Below are positions 17,367 through 25,764 of a stretch of 52,045 bases of DNA, piece by piece. Every line of letters begins with the position of its first letter. Position 1 is the stretch's first letter. The stretch spans positions 1 to 52,045 of the forward strand of contig JAVVHE010000019.1 in assembly GCA_032249695.1 (NCBI GenBank), in the 5' to 3' direction. The translations under genes and the position numbers were made by a program. The notes below the pieces were generated by a model, which worked only from the letters and a program-made list of their open reading frames with translations, had not been told where the DNA came from and searched no databases. This stretch comes from JAVVHE01 sp032249695. GTDB taxonomy: Bacteria; Pseudomonadota; Alphaproteobacteria; Sphingomonadales; Sphingomonadaceae.

Positions 17367-18624
17367 GTTGCTGGCGGCGGCTGCGGCCGGGCTGCTCGCC
17401 GCGGCCGCGCCGCCGCCGGGGCCGCCGCCCGGCGAGTCGGTTGAGCGCGTGTTTATCCTGATGCGCCACGGTGTTCGCACGCCGACCAAGAACCCGCCGA
17501 TGCCCGCCGGGGTCACGCCGGATGCTTGGCCCACGTGGCCGGTGCCACCAGGGCACCTCACGCCGAGCGGCGGAAAGAATGTCGCGCTGATCGGGGCCTA
17601 TGATCGCGCCGCGCTGGTTCGCTGGGGCGTGCTGCCGGGACACGGCTGCCCCGCGAGCGGTCAGATGGATCTGCGATCGGACAGTGACCAGCGCACGATC
17701 GCCTCGGCCGACCTGTGGGCGGCCGCGGCGCTGCCGGGCTGCCGTGTCGACAACCGCCATCGGCCCGAGGGATCCGACGACGACCCGCTGTTCGCAACCG
17801 CCGGCGCGAGTTCCAGAGCGTGGGACGCAGCGAAGGCCAACGCGGCGTTCGCAGCCGCACTCGGCAGCGGCGGCGTCGCGGCCCTCGAAGCGCGGATGCA
17901 GCCCGCGCTGACCACGATCGACCGAATCTTCTGCGGAAACGCGCAGGGCGCGTGCGGAGTCAAGCGCGAGCCGAGCCGGATCGAGCCAGCGACCCAGTCG
18001 AAGCGGCCCAAGATTGCCGGAGCGCTCGACCGCGGATCGTCCGCCGCGCAGATCCTGCTCTTGGAATATGCCGACGGCAAGCCGATGGCAGAGGTCGGCT
18101 GGGGTCGCGCATCGGCCAGCGACGTCAGCGCGGTATCAGTGCTGCACGCGTCCGAGTACGGCGCTGCGATCCGCGCGCCCTATCTCGCCGCGCATCACAG
18201 CCTGCCGATCGCGCGGCTGATGCTCGCGGCATTCGATCCGGCGACGCGCGGCCCGCGCTTAACGGTCGTCATGGGCCACGATACCAACCTCGCGGCGCTG
18301 GGGGGTCTGTTGGGGCTGCACTGGCAGGCCGGGGGCCTTGCGGCCGATGACCCCGCGCCGGGCGGAGCGATTGTGCTCACGCTCGTGCGGTTGGCGACGG
18401 GCGAGCGCATGGTCCGCGCGCTCTATCGCAGCCAGAGCCTTGAGGAGATGCGCGCCATCGCGTCACCCGGTGCGATCGGCGGCGGCGCGTCGCCAATGCC
18501 GGTCGCCGCCTGCGGCGCGAGCGCGCGTCGCGAAGGGTGCCCGCTGGCGGCGTTCCAGGCGGCGGTGCGGTCGGCGTTCACGAACGCGGGGATCGCGAAG
18601 GATGAAGTCCGGCGCGCGCGCTGA
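17353..18624 (+). CDS. Histidine acid phosphatase, phytase/AppA-like
   Basis: Secreted phosphomonoesterase of the branch-2 histidine phosphatase superfamily, 423 residues. After the GTG start at 17353 comes a signal peptide (KLLAAAAAGLLAAAA). The catalytic motif LMRHGVRTPTK (RHGxRxP, nucleophilic His) follows near residue 37, and the proton-donor motif MGHDTN near residue 312. HDTN is the form seen in phytases such as AppA, whereas glucose-1-phosphatases have HDSN, so phytase activity is plausible. The start lies inside the TonB receptor gene, 14 bp before its stop, so the pair is probably translationally coupled and handles one substrate: periplasmic dephosphorylation after import. Confidence 0.9.
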   Translation: MRARKLLAAAAAGLLAAAAPPPGPPPGESVERVFILMRHGVRTPTKNPPMPAGVTPDAWPTWPVPPGHLTPSGGKNVALIGAYDRAALVRWGVLPGHGCPASGQMDLRSDSDQRTIASADLWAAAALPGCRVDNRHRPEGSDDDPLFATAGASSRAWDAAKANAAFAAALGSGGVAALEARMQPALTTIDRIFCGNAQGACGVKREPSRIEPATQSKRPKIAGALDRGSSAAQILLLEYADGKPMAEVGWGRASASDVSAVSVLHASEYGAAIRAPYLAAHHSLPIARLMLAAFDPATRGPRLTVVMGHDTNLAALGGLLGLHWQAGGLAADDPAPGGAIVLTLVRLATGERMVRALYRSQSLEEMRAIASPGAIGGGASPMPVAACGASARREGCPLAAFQAAVRSAFTNAGIAKDEVRRAR

Positions 18625-18657
18625 CCCTGCCGACGCCGGGCCCGCTTGGGTTCCCCC

Positions 18658-19131
18658 TCAAGCCAGGTCATCCGCCTTGAATGCACAGGGTAGCAGATCG
18701 CTGAGGGCCCGGATCTCGATGCGCGTGCCGTCGCCGCTGGCGAATAGGCAGGCGACGTCGCGCCCCGCAAGCGCCGCCGCTTCGGCGATGGCCTGCCTGC
18801 AGCCGCCGCAGCTGGTGACGGGTTCGCTGCCGGTCAGTTCGCCGTCCGGCCCGATCCGCCCGGCCGCGACCGCGATCCGGGCGACAGCGGCCAGCCCGAA
18901 CGCCTGCGCTGCCGCCGCCAACCCCGCCTGCTCGGCGCAAATCCCCAGCCGGTAGCAGGCGTTCTCCATATTGGCGCCCGCAACGACATCCCCAGCCACG
19001 CTTTCCACCGCGCAGCCGACGTGGAACCGGGAATAGGGGGCATGCGCCCGCAATGCTGCCGCCCGCGCCAGCTGGATCAGCTCGCGGTCGGAGCGCGGAT
19101 GCCCCGGCTCAGCGGAAGGGTGGCTCATCAA
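18658..19131 (-). CDS. cdd: Cytidine deaminase
   Basis: Converts cytidine and deoxycytidine to uridine forms in pyrimidine salvage. The 157-residue size fits the small homotetrameric type. It has PYSRFHVGCAV near residue 33, NMENACYRLGICAEQAGL with the zinc-ligand Cys and catalytic Glu, and the second zinc motif TSCGGCRQAIAEAA (usually PCGxCRQ; the Pro is Ser here). Two adjacent ATGs offer starts at 19131 and 19128. Its 5' end overlaps the end of amn by 23 bp, so it is the second enzyme gene of a nucleotide-salvage operon. Confidence 0.94.
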   Translation of the reverse strand: MMSHPSAEPGHPRSDRELIQLARAAALRAHAPYSRFHVGCAVESVAGDVVAGANMENACYRLGICAEQAGLAAAAQAFGLAAVARIAVAAGRIGPDGELTGSEPVTSCGGCRQAIAEAAALAGRDVACLFASGDGTRIEIRALSDLLPCAFKADDLA

Positions 19132-20647
19132 AGCTCCTCAGCTTGCGCGAGTGAAGCCGCACGCCCTCGCGCTGCAGCAGCCGCAGCGCCTCGATGCCGA
19201 TCATCAGATGCTGGCTGACCGATCGCTCGTAGAAGGCGTTGGCCTGGCCGGGCAGCTTCAGCTCGCCGTGGAGCGGCTTGTCGCTGACGCACAGCAGCGT
19301 TCCGTAAGGAACGCGGAAGCGGTAGCCCTGCGCGGCGACGGTGGCCGATTCCATGTCGATCGCGACCGCTCGGCTTTGGTTGAAGCGCACCGCCGATTGC
19401 GAGAAGCGCAGCTCCCAATTGCGGTCGTCGGTTGTCACCACCGTGCCTGTCCGCATCCGCCGCTTCAGGCTGTCGGCGTCTTCGCCCGTCACGATCTCGG
19501 CCGCCCGCACCAGCGCCTGCTGCACCTCGGCGATGGGCGGCACCGGAATCTCCACGGGCAGCGCGGCGTCGAGCACGTGATCGTCGCGCAGATAGGCATG
19601 GGCCAAGACGTAGTCACCGATCGTCTGGCTGGGCCTGAGGCCGCCGCAATGGCCGATCATCAGCCACGCCTCGGGCCGCAGCACCGCAAGATGGTCGCAT
19701 ATCGTCTTGGCGTTCGATGGCCCGACGCCGATATTGACGAGGCTAACGCCCGTGCCGTCGTCGGCGATGAGGTGGTAGGCCGGCATCTGCCGCCGCCGCC
19801 ATTCGCCATCGGCCAGCCGCCGAGCCGCCTCGCCGACGTCGGCGCGCGTGTAGACCCCGCCCGGAGCCGACAGCGCGGTATAGGGCGTCCCGCGGCGATC
19901 GAGTTCGGCCAGCGCATAACGGACGAACTCATCGACATAGCGGACGTAGTTTGTGAACAGGATGTAGCGCTGGCAGTGCTCCGGCGGCGTGCCGGTATAG
20001 TGGCGGAAGCGCGCCAGGCTGAAATCGGTGCGCAGCGCGTCGAACAGCGCGAGCGGGCGCGGCGTATCGAGATGCTGTCGCCACACGCCGTCGGCGACCT
20101 CATCGCCGATATGCGCGAGTTCGGTCGACGGAAAATGCCGCGCAAGCACGGCCGAGCGCACATCGTCGAGCGCAAGCTCCTCTGCGCCATCGAGCACATA
20201 GGGATAGGGGATCTCGGTCGTACTGCGGCCGACGCTGACGGTGACACCATAGTCGCGCACCAAATATGACAGTTGCTCGATCAGATAGCCCCGGAACAGC
20301 TCGGGCCGCGCGACGGTCGCCGCGTAGAGGCCGGGCGCGTTCAGCCGCCCGAAGGCGCGGACGGGGCCGGGTGGCGGTTCGGCCCAGCGATAGGCGACGC
20401 GTAGCTCCGGATAGGCGAAGATGCCGGCTGCCCGCTCGGAGGCGTCCGGGGTAGCGCCGCGCTCCAGATAGGCGGCGAGCGCCGAGCGCAGCGCATGGAC
20501 CGACTGGCGGTGGATCGCGGCAAGTTCGTCGACGAGAGCGGGGAGGTCAGCGAGCGCGGTCACTCTGCCGTCGCTAGCAGCAAGCGCGGGCCGGGGCGAC
20601 AGCGCCGCCGCAAGGTCTGCGGCGGGCGCCCGGACCGCGGCGGTCAT
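19109..20647 (-). CDS. amn: AMP nucleosidase
   Basis: Hydrolyses AMP to adenine and ribose 5-phosphate, adjusting the adenylate pool. The 512-residue product is slightly longer than the E. coli enzyme. The N-terminal AMP-nucleosidase domain contains VSVGRSTTEIPYPYVLDG, and the C-terminal phosphorylase-like domain has VNIGVGPSNAKTICDHLAV, WLMIGHCGGLRPSQ, and VAIDMESATVAAQGYRFRVP with the purine-site Glu. The ATG at 20647 overlaps the stop of a 34-codon upstream ORF (ATGA), indicating coupled translation. It is followed by cdd with a 23-bp overlap. Confidence 0.95.
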   Translation of the reverse strand: MTAAVRAPAADLAAALSPRPALAASDGRVTALADLPALVDELAAIHRQSVHALRSALAAYLERGATPDASERAAGIFAYPELRVAYRWAEPPPGPVRAFGRLNAPGLYAATVARPELFRGYLIEQLSYLVRDYGVTVSVGRSTTEIPYPYVLDGAEELALDDVRSAVLARHFPSTELAHIGDEVADGVWRQHLDTPRPLALFDALRTDFSLARFRHYTGTPPEHCQRYILFTNYVRYVDEFVRYALAELDRRGTPYTALSAPGGVYTRADVGEAARRLADGEWRRRQMPAYHLIADDGTGVSLVNIGVGPSNAKTICDHLAVLRPEAWLMIGHCGGLRPSQTIGDYVLAHAYLRDDHVLDAALPVEIPVPPIAEVQQALVRAAEIVTGEDADSLKRRMRTGTVVTTDDRNWELRFSQSAVRFNQSRAVAIDMESATVAAQGYRFRVPYGTLLCVSDKPLHGELKLPGQANAFYERSVSQHLMIGIEALRLLQREGVRLHSRKLRSFDEPPFR

Positions 20648-20748
20648 GCGCCGAGGCCGGGCACTCCGGGCAGCACGGCGGCGCTGATTGTGAGCGCGCC
20701 GACGATGGTCGTCAGAAGTGCGCTCATCAATGTGTGGATGGCGGGCAT
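20644..20748 (-). CDS. Small hydrophobic peptide upstream of amn (34 aa)
   Basis: Short ORF from ATG 20748 to TGA 20644-20646. The product begins MPAIHTLMSALL and is largely hydrophobic through TTIVGALTISAAVLPG, so a single membrane helix is likely. AGGACA precedes the start, and its stop codon overlaps the amn start codon (ATGA). That arrangement supports real translation. An internal ATG at 20727 would give a 27-residue form (MSALL...), similar in opening to the neighbouring small ORF. Function unknown; it could be a small membrane protein or a leader controlling amn. Confidence 0.5.
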   Translation of the reverse strand: MPAIHTLMSALLTTIVGALTISAAVLPGVPGLGA

Positions 20749-20776
20749 GGCAGGTGTCCTGAGGTTCGCGGGTTAG

Positions 20777-20887
20777 TTATGCGAGCAGCGCGGCGTTGGC
20801 GGCGGGGCCGACTGCTGCGGCGAGCGTGACCAGAGCGAACAGCGCGGCTGCGGTGGCCGAGGCGGCTGTGCGGACGAAAGCGGACAT
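20777..20887 (-). CDS. Small hydrophobic peptide, first ORF of amn operon (36 aa)
   Basis: Short ORF from ATG 20887 to TAA 20777-20779, with GGAG 9 nt upstream of the start. The product opens MSAFVRTAASATAAALF and continues as an Ala-rich hydrophobic helix ending ANAALLA. It resembles either a single-pass membrane peptide or a short signal-like segment. It is 28 bp upstream of the second small ORF, which is coupled to amn. No family is recognised. Two similar tiny hydrophobic ORFs in a row argue against chance. Confidence 0.45.
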   Translation of the reverse strand: MSAFVRTAASATAAALFALVTLAAAVGPAANAALLA

Positions 20888-20909
20888 AGGGTGGTCTCCG
20901 TTGGTGCCC

Positions 20910-20928
20910 CGGGCGGCCCATCCGCCCG
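20910..20928 (-). promoter_or_regulatory. Hairpin in the amn operon leader
   Basis: Perfect 7-bp inverted repeat CGGGCGG/CCGCCCG with a 5-nt loop, 22 bp upstream of the first small ORF. The 273-bp space between der and the small ORFs (20888-21160) otherwise shows an AT-richer stretch near 21040-21075, where the promoter may lie. The hairpin would form in the mRNA leader; a regulatory role is inference. Confidence 0.35.
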
Positions 20929-21160
20929 ATACCCAGCATGATGCATCGGGCGTGCCAACTTGCCGAACGGCGCTTTTGACGGGCGCAGATACGTTCGGCT
21001 CCGAAGGAAGCGCATGGTTGTCGGCAAGCTACACCAACTTATTGGCCAACAGTTCGGAACCAATGCTAACCGAGCAGCGGTTCGGATCGTGCGCCCCGCA
21101 GACGGGCAGCGTTTGCGGCGCCGCTATCGCTTCGAACGGGGCACGGCTGTCCGCGTCCGG

Positions 21161-22513
21161 TCAGCGCTCGCCGAAGGGGTTGCGGCTGCCGCGGAAGGTC
21201 AGGCGGATGGGCACGCCTTGAAGGTCAAGATCCGCGCGCAGTTGGTTGACCAGATAGCGCCGGTAGCTCTCCGGCAGTTCGTCGACGCGGTTGCCGAACA
21301 CGACGAAGGTGGGCGGGCGGTTGCGCGCCTGGGTGATGTACCGGAGCTTGACGCGTTTGCCGCCCGGTGAGGGCGGTGGGTTGCGATCGGTCGCGGTCTC
21401 GAACCAGCGATTGAGCGCCGAGGTGGACACCCGGCGGCTCCACGCCTCGCGCTGCACGAACGCTGCATCGAGCAGCGCGTCCAGGCCCTTCCCCGTCTGC
21501 CCCGACAGCGCGAGCAGCGGCACGCCCTTCACCTGCGCCAGCCCCTCGTCGAGCGCCTTGCGCACGCCGTTGAAGAGGTGGCTCTGGTTTTCCGCCACGT
21601 CCCATTTGTTGAGCGCCACGATGAGCGCGCGGCCTTCCTCCAGCACCTGGTCGGCGATGCGCAGGTCCTGCCCCTCCAGCCCCAACGTGGCATCGAGCAG
21701 CAGCACGACGACCTCCGCGAAGTCGATCGCGCGGCGCGTGTCGGCTGCAGCGAGTTTCTCCAGCTTCTCGGTGACTTTGGCGCGCTTGCGCAACCCCGCC
21801 GTATCGATCAGCCGGACCGAGCGGCCGCGCCATTCCCACTCAACCGCGATCGAATCGCGCGTGATGCCCGCCTCGGGGCCGGTGACCAGCCGCTCTTCCT
21901 TCAGCAGCGTGTTGATCAACGTCGATTTGCCAGCGTTCGGCCGACCCACGATCGCCAGCTTCAGCGGCCCTTGCGCGTCGTCGTCCTCGGGGCCGGGCTC
22001 CGCGGCTCGCGCGTTCGCTGCGTCCACGAAGGGCTGCAGCGCCTCGAACAGGTCGGCCATGCCCTCGCCATGCTCGGCGGAGATCGCGACGGGCTCGCCC
22101 AGCCCCAGCTCGAACGCCTCGTACAGGCCGCCTTCGCCCGCGCGTCCCTCGGCCTTGTTCGCCACCAGAACCACGGGCGTCGGCCCGGCGCGCAGTGCCC
22201 GCGCGAACTCGCGGTCGGCAGGCGTCAGGCCCAGCCGCGCGTCGATCACGAACAACACCACGCCGGCCCCGGCGACCGCGGCCTCGGTCTGCGCGCGCAT
22301 GCGCGAGGACAGCGCGCCCTCGTCGGCTTCCTCCAGCCCCGCGGTGTCGATCGCAGTGAACTCCAGATCGAACAGCTGCGCCGCGCCCTCGCGGCGGTCG
22401 CGAGTGACTCCGGGCGTATCGTCCACCAACGCCAGCCGCTTGCCGACCAGCCGGTTGAACAGCGTCGATTTGCCGACATTGGGTCGGCCGACAATGGCGA
22501 CTCGTGCGCTCAT
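21161..22513 (-). CDS. der: Ribosome-associated GTPase Der (EngA)
   Basis: Essential double-domain GTPase needed for 50S ribosome assembly. The 450-residue product has two G domains: P-loop GRPNVGKS at residue 9 with DDTPGVTRD and DTAGLEE, and a second P-loop GRPNAGKS near residue 190 with GITRDS, DTAGL and NKWD. A C-terminal KH-like domain ends in FRGSRNPFGER. The first domain has NKAE instead of the usual NKxD, common in alphaproteobacteria. The ATG at 22513 lies 4 nt after the stop of a membrane-helix reading frame, so it is probably the last gene of the bamB cluster. Confidence 0.97.
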   Translation of the reverse strand: MSARVAIVGRPNVGKSTLFNRLVGKRLALVDDTPGVTRDRREGAAQLFDLEFTAIDTAGLEEADEGALSSRMRAQTEAAVAGAGVVLFVIDARLGLTPADREFARALRAGPTPVVLVANKAEGRAGEGGLYEAFELGLGEPVAISAEHGEGMADLFEALQPFVDAANARAAEPGPEDDDAQGPLKLAIVGRPNAGKSTLINTLLKEERLVTGPEAGITRDSIAVEWEWRGRSVRLIDTAGLRKRAKVTEKLEKLAAADTRRAIDFAEVVVLLLDATLGLEGQDLRIADQVLEEGRALIVALNKWDVAENQSHLFNGVRKALDEGLAQVKGVPLLALSGQTGKGLDALLDAAFVQREAWSRRVSTSALNRWFETATDRNPPPSPGGKRVKLRYITQARNRPPTFVVFGNRVDELPESYRRYLVNQLRADLDLQGVPIRLTFRGSRNPFGER

Positions 22514-22517
22514 CAAA

Positions 22518-22756
22518 CTAGGTGAGCAACCAGATCAGCAATCCGACAAGGGCAGCGACGAACAAAACCCGCTCGGTCCGGCTGCGATCCCTCCGAACAC
22601 GAGCGCTTTGAACGAGCTGACCTTACGAAACCGCTGCTCTGGTCCGCCGATCCTCCCCTGCACAGAGCTACCCGTGCCTATGCAGGTCTCCGGCTCGTCT
22701 GCCTCGATCGCCGCATGATCGTACTGCTCGCCGACAATGTTTACCGAGTACGTCAT
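22518..22756 (-). pseudogene. Small membrane protein, frame disrupted, between bamB and der
   Basis: An ATG at 22756, 4 bp after the bamB stop, opens a frame (MTYSVNIVGEQYDHAAIEAD...) that stops at 22535. The last third of the interval instead encodes, in a different frame, RTERVLFVAALVGLLIWLLT followed by TAG at 22518-22520, a convincing charged-flanked membrane helix with no usable start codon of its own. A single indel around 22570-22620 would join both parts into one protein of about 78 residues with a C-terminal membrane anchor. It is either a pseudogene, a sequencing error, or a case of programmed frameshifting. Family unknown. Confidence 0.5.
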
Positions 22757-22760
22757 GCAA

Positions 22761-24065
22761 TCACTTCAGCGCAGTGATGCGGCCGTCGTCGTTCAGCACG
22801 ATCAGCGTGGCATTGGCGATCACCGGTGGCAGATAGAAGGGTCCCTTCAGGCCGATGGTTGGCCCCAGCTTGCCGGTCTTGGGGTCGACCCAGCCGACGC
22901 GGCCGTTGGTGCCCGTCACCCACAGCCGCCCCGACGCCATCACTGGGCCGTACCAGCGGATCTCTCCCTTTTTCTTCTTGGCGTTGCGGAAGCTCGGCAG
23001 CTGCGTCACCCAGCGAACGCGACCGTCGGCGCGGCTGAGGCAGACGAGTTCGCCCTGGATCGTCGTTGCATAGACCCAGTCGCCCGCAACCCACGGCAGC
23101 GACACGCCCGCAAAATTCCGCTCCCACACCCGCGTGCCGGTGCCGAGTTCGAGCGCGACGAGGCGGCCGCCGTGACCGATCGCGAAGACGCGGTCGCGGT
23201 CGATCACGGGAGAGGCGTCGATGTCGGCCAGCGCGGCGATCGCGGTCGACCGGCCGGTCCGCGACAGCTGATCCTGCCACACCACGCGCCCGTTCGCCGC
23301 CAGATAGCCGACCAGTTCGCCACTCGAGTAGCCGGCGACGACGGTGCCCTGCGCCACTGCGGGAGTCGCCGCGCCGAGCAGTCCCGCCTGCTCCACGGTC
23401 GCCGCCGCATCCCACACGCTCTGGCCATTGGTCGCGTTCAACACGAACAGCTGGTTGTCGATCGACAGCGCATAGATGCGGTCGCCATCGACCGCCGGCG
23501 CACCGCGCAGCGGCACGGCCAGCTCGCGGCGCCAAAGGCTGTTGCCGCTATTGGCGTCGAGCGCCTCGATGACGCCGAAGCCCGTCTCGGCATAGACATG
23601 GCCGCCGTCCGCCGACACGCCACCGCCAAACGCCTCCGACTGGTGCATGCCCTTGCGGCGCAGGCGCGTCCTCCACAGTTCGCGCCCGTCGTCGAGCGCG
23701 AAGGCAGTCACGTCGCCCATCGTGTCGATCGCGAACACCTTGCCGCCAGCCACAACGGGCGTGCTGCTCAACCGCCGCGTGCTGGAACTGCCCGCGATAC
23801 GCGCGGTCCAGACCTCGCGCGGCGTCGCGTCGAGCGTGACGTTGCCGAGATCCTTCGCAGCCGACCCGCCCGGCTGCGGCCAATCGGCGTTGGCCACCGG
23901 CAGTGGCGTCGTGACCTCCACATCTTTCAACGCCGGATCAGGTTCGGTCTTGACCGACAGCGTCAGCACCGAGAGCCGCTCGCCGACGCTCGGCGTCTTC
24001 TTTTTGGCCTTGAACACGCCGCAGCCCGCCAGCGCGAGCATCAGCAGAAGGACGAGGCGCTTCAC
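22761..24065 (-). CDS. bamB: Outer-membrane assembly lipoprotein BamB (PQQ-type beta-propeller)
   Basis: BamB is a periplasmic lipoprotein of the BAM complex, which inserts beta-barrel proteins into the outer membrane. The 434-residue product starts with the lipoprotein signal VKRLVLLLMLALAGCGVF (lipid-modified Cys at 15) and continues with an eight-bladed propeller whose repeats include FALDDGRELWRTRL, LDANSGNSLWRRELAV and LNATNGQSVWDAA. The GTG at 24065 overlaps the upstream stop (GTGA), so it is coupled to the YfgM-like gene. The yfgM-bamB-der order matches many Proteobacteria. Confidence 0.93.
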   Translation of the reverse strand: MKRLVLLLMLALAGCGVFKAKKKTPSVGERLSVLTLSVKTEPDPALKDVEVTTPLPVANADWPQPGGSAAKDLGNVTLDATPREVWTARIAGSSSTRRLSSTPVVAGGKVFAIDTMGDVTAFALDDGRELWRTRLRRKGMHQSEAFGGGVSADGGHVYAETGFGVIEALDANSGNSLWRRELAVPLRGAPAVDGDRIYALSIDNQLFVLNATNGQSVWDAAATVEQAGLLGAATPAVAQGTVVAGYSSGELVGYLAANGRVVWQDQLSRTGRSTAIAALADIDASPVIDRDRVFAIGHGGRLVALELGTGTRVWERNFAGVSLPWVAGDWVYATTIQGELVCLSRADGRVRWVTQLPSFRNAKKKKGEIRWYGPVMASGRLWVTGTNGRVGWVDPKTGKLGPTIGLKGPFYLPPVIANATLIVLNDDGRITALK

Positions 24066-24787
24066 TTGCCGAGCCTTTGCGCTTGTGGCCGGGCGGCCGC
24101 GCTGAGCCGCTCGGCGAGCTTGCGGCCGCCGTCGGGCGCCATCGCGCCGTAAAGCTGCGCGATGCGCTGCTGGATCGAGGAGGGCACCTGCCGATCCGAA
24201 AGCAGCGCTTCCATCAGCGGCAGCGCCAGCGCCGACTTGCCCTGCCTCAGATAGGCCATCGCCGTCAGCTCGCCAGCGGTGCCGAACCACGGTCCGCCCG
24301 GCTGCGTCAGCGGCTGCAGGCGCTGAACCACGGCGGAAGGATCAAGCTGATCGAACTCCAGCCGGGTCTGATTCACGAGCGCCAGGTTGCGGAACGGCTC
24401 CGCGAAGTCCTTGTCGGCGGCGATTGCGGCGTAGAGCTTCGTCGCGCCGGCGTTGTCCCCGACGCGCACCCTGTTCGCGGCTTCCGTCAGGCGGGCGAGC
24501 GCGCGGTAGCCGGGCTCGGGCGCACGCTCCAGCTGCGCCAGCTCGGCCGCCGACGCGGTGCCTGCGCCCAGCGACTGCGCCTTCATCAGCTGCGCACCAC
24601 GCTGATTGGCACGCTTATCCTCGATCGACCGCCAATAGAGCAGTCCTGCCGCCGCAACGAGGCCGAGGCCGAGCGCGAGCAGGATGTAGCGCCCATAGCG
24701 CTTGACGAAATTCGCTGTCCTTTCGCGTCGGTATTCGTCGTCGACTTCGCGGATGAAAGCGTCGCCGGTGTCGGGCGTGACGGCCAA
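24062..24787 (-). CDS. YfgM-like tetratricopeptide membrane protein
   Basis: A 241-residue inner-membrane protein with a short cytosolic N terminus (TPDTGDAFIREVDDEYRRER), one membrane helix (YILLALGLGLVAAAGLLYW, about residues 36-54) and a periplasmic TPR-like domain ending QAQRLGK. This layout matches YfgM, an ancillary SecYEG-associated chaperone factor. The TTG start at 24787 is chosen because GGAG lies 8 nt upstream and family members begin with a similar TPD motif; longer in-frame sequence upstream is not protein-like. It overlaps bamB by 4 bp. Confidence 0.85.
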   Translation of the reverse strand: MAVTPDTGDAFIREVDDEYRRERTANFVKRYGRYILLALGLGLVAAAGLLYWRSIEDKRANQRGAQLMKAQSLGAGTASAAELAQLERAPEPGYRALARLTEAANRVRVGDNAGATKLYAAIAADKDFAEPFRNLALVNQTRLEFDQLDPSAVVQRLQPLTQPGGPWFGTAGELTAMAYLRQGKSALALPLMEALLSDRQVPSSIQQRIAQLYGAMAPDGGRKLAERLSAAARPQAQRLGK

Positions 24788-24879
24788 GCGTGATGCTCCG
24801 GGGGTTCGGGTAAAGACGGTCGCTTGTAACGGCGTCCCGGCCTGCTGCAAGCTGAACAGCGGCGGGCTGCCGCAGCGCT

Positions 24880-25731
24880 TCAGCAATAGACGTTTGCCTC
24901 GCCGGGAAAGCTGCGCGAGCGGACTTCGGCTGCATAGGCCGCCGCGGCCGCTTCGATGCGCTCGGCAAGGCCGTCATAGCGCTTGACGAAGCGCGGCGTG
25001 CGCTCGAACATGCCGAGCATATCGTCGATCACCAGCACCTGCCCGTCGCAGGCCGCCGAGGCGCCGATCCCGATCGTCGGGCAGGCGATCTCGGAGGTGA
25101 TCGCGCGCGCCAGGCTCTCGCGCACGCCCTCGACGACGATCGCAATCGCCCCCGCGTCGGCGATGGCGCGCGCGTCGGCCGCGATCTTCGTGGCTTCGGC
25201 CTCGCTCTTGCCGCGCGCGCCATAGCCGCCGAGCGCGTTCACCGCCTGAGGGGTCAGCCCCACATGGCCGATCACGGGCACGCCGCGCGCCGACAGGAAC
25301 GCGACCGTCTCCGCCATCGCCGCGCCGCCCTCCAGCTTGACCGCAGCAGCTCCGGTGCCCGCCAGCACCCGCGCCGCAGTGTCAAACGCCTGGATGGGCG
25401 AGGCTTCGTAGCTGCCGAAGGGCAGATCGATCGCGACCATCGCGTGATAGCTGCCGCGCACCACGGCCGAGCCGTGGGCGATCATCATGTCAACCGTGAC
25501 CGGCAGCGTTGAGGGCAGGCCGTAGATCACCTGGCCCAGGCTGTCGCCGACCAGCAGCACGTCGCAATGCTGATCGAGCAGCTGCGCCATGCGCGCGGTG
25601 TAGGCGGTCAGCCATACCAGCGGCTCGCCGCCCTTGCGCGCGCGGACGGCCGGCGCGGTGACGCGCTTCATCGGCGCAGGCGTGGGGGTGGCGCGACTGG
25701 TCGCGGTATCGAGCGTGAACGTGGTGCTCAT
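24880..25731 (-). CDS. panB: 3-methyl-2-oxobutanoate hydroxymethyltransferase
   Basis: First enzyme of pantothenate (vitamin B5) synthesis; transfers a hydroxymethyl group from 5,10-methylene-THF to alpha-ketoisovalerate to form ketopantoate. The 283-residue product has LTAYTARMAQLLDQHCDVLLVGDSLG with the metal-binding Asp, AVKLEGG, VIGHVGLTPQ and TIGIGASAACDGQVLVIDD. An N-terminal extension of about 20 residues precedes the TIM barrel. ATG 25731 is preferred over one at 25746. It is 92 bp upstream of the YfgM-like gene on the same strand. No panC is in the window. Confidence 0.96.
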   Translation of the reverse strand: MSTTFTLDTATSRATPTPAPMKRVTAPAVRARKGGEPLVWLTAYTARMAQLLDQHCDVLLVGDSLGQVIYGLPSTLPVTVDMMIAHGSAVVRGSYHAMVAIDLPFGSYEASPIQAFDTAARVLAGTGAAAVKLEGGAAMAETVAFLSARGVPVIGHVGLTPQAVNALGGYGARGKSEAEATKIAADARAIADAGAIAIVVEGVRESLARAITSEIACPTIGIGASAACDGQVLVIDDMLGMFERTPRFVKRYDGLAERIEAAAAAYAAEVRSRSFPGEANVYC

Positions 25732-25764
25732 GAGCAGTCGGCTCACTCCGCCCGAGCGGGCGTG

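Noticed and set aside
21055..21082. GGAAC...GTT in the amn leader as a second EcfG promoter
   Set aside because: The spacing is 19 nt rather than 16-17 and the orientation points toward der's 3' end, not toward amn.
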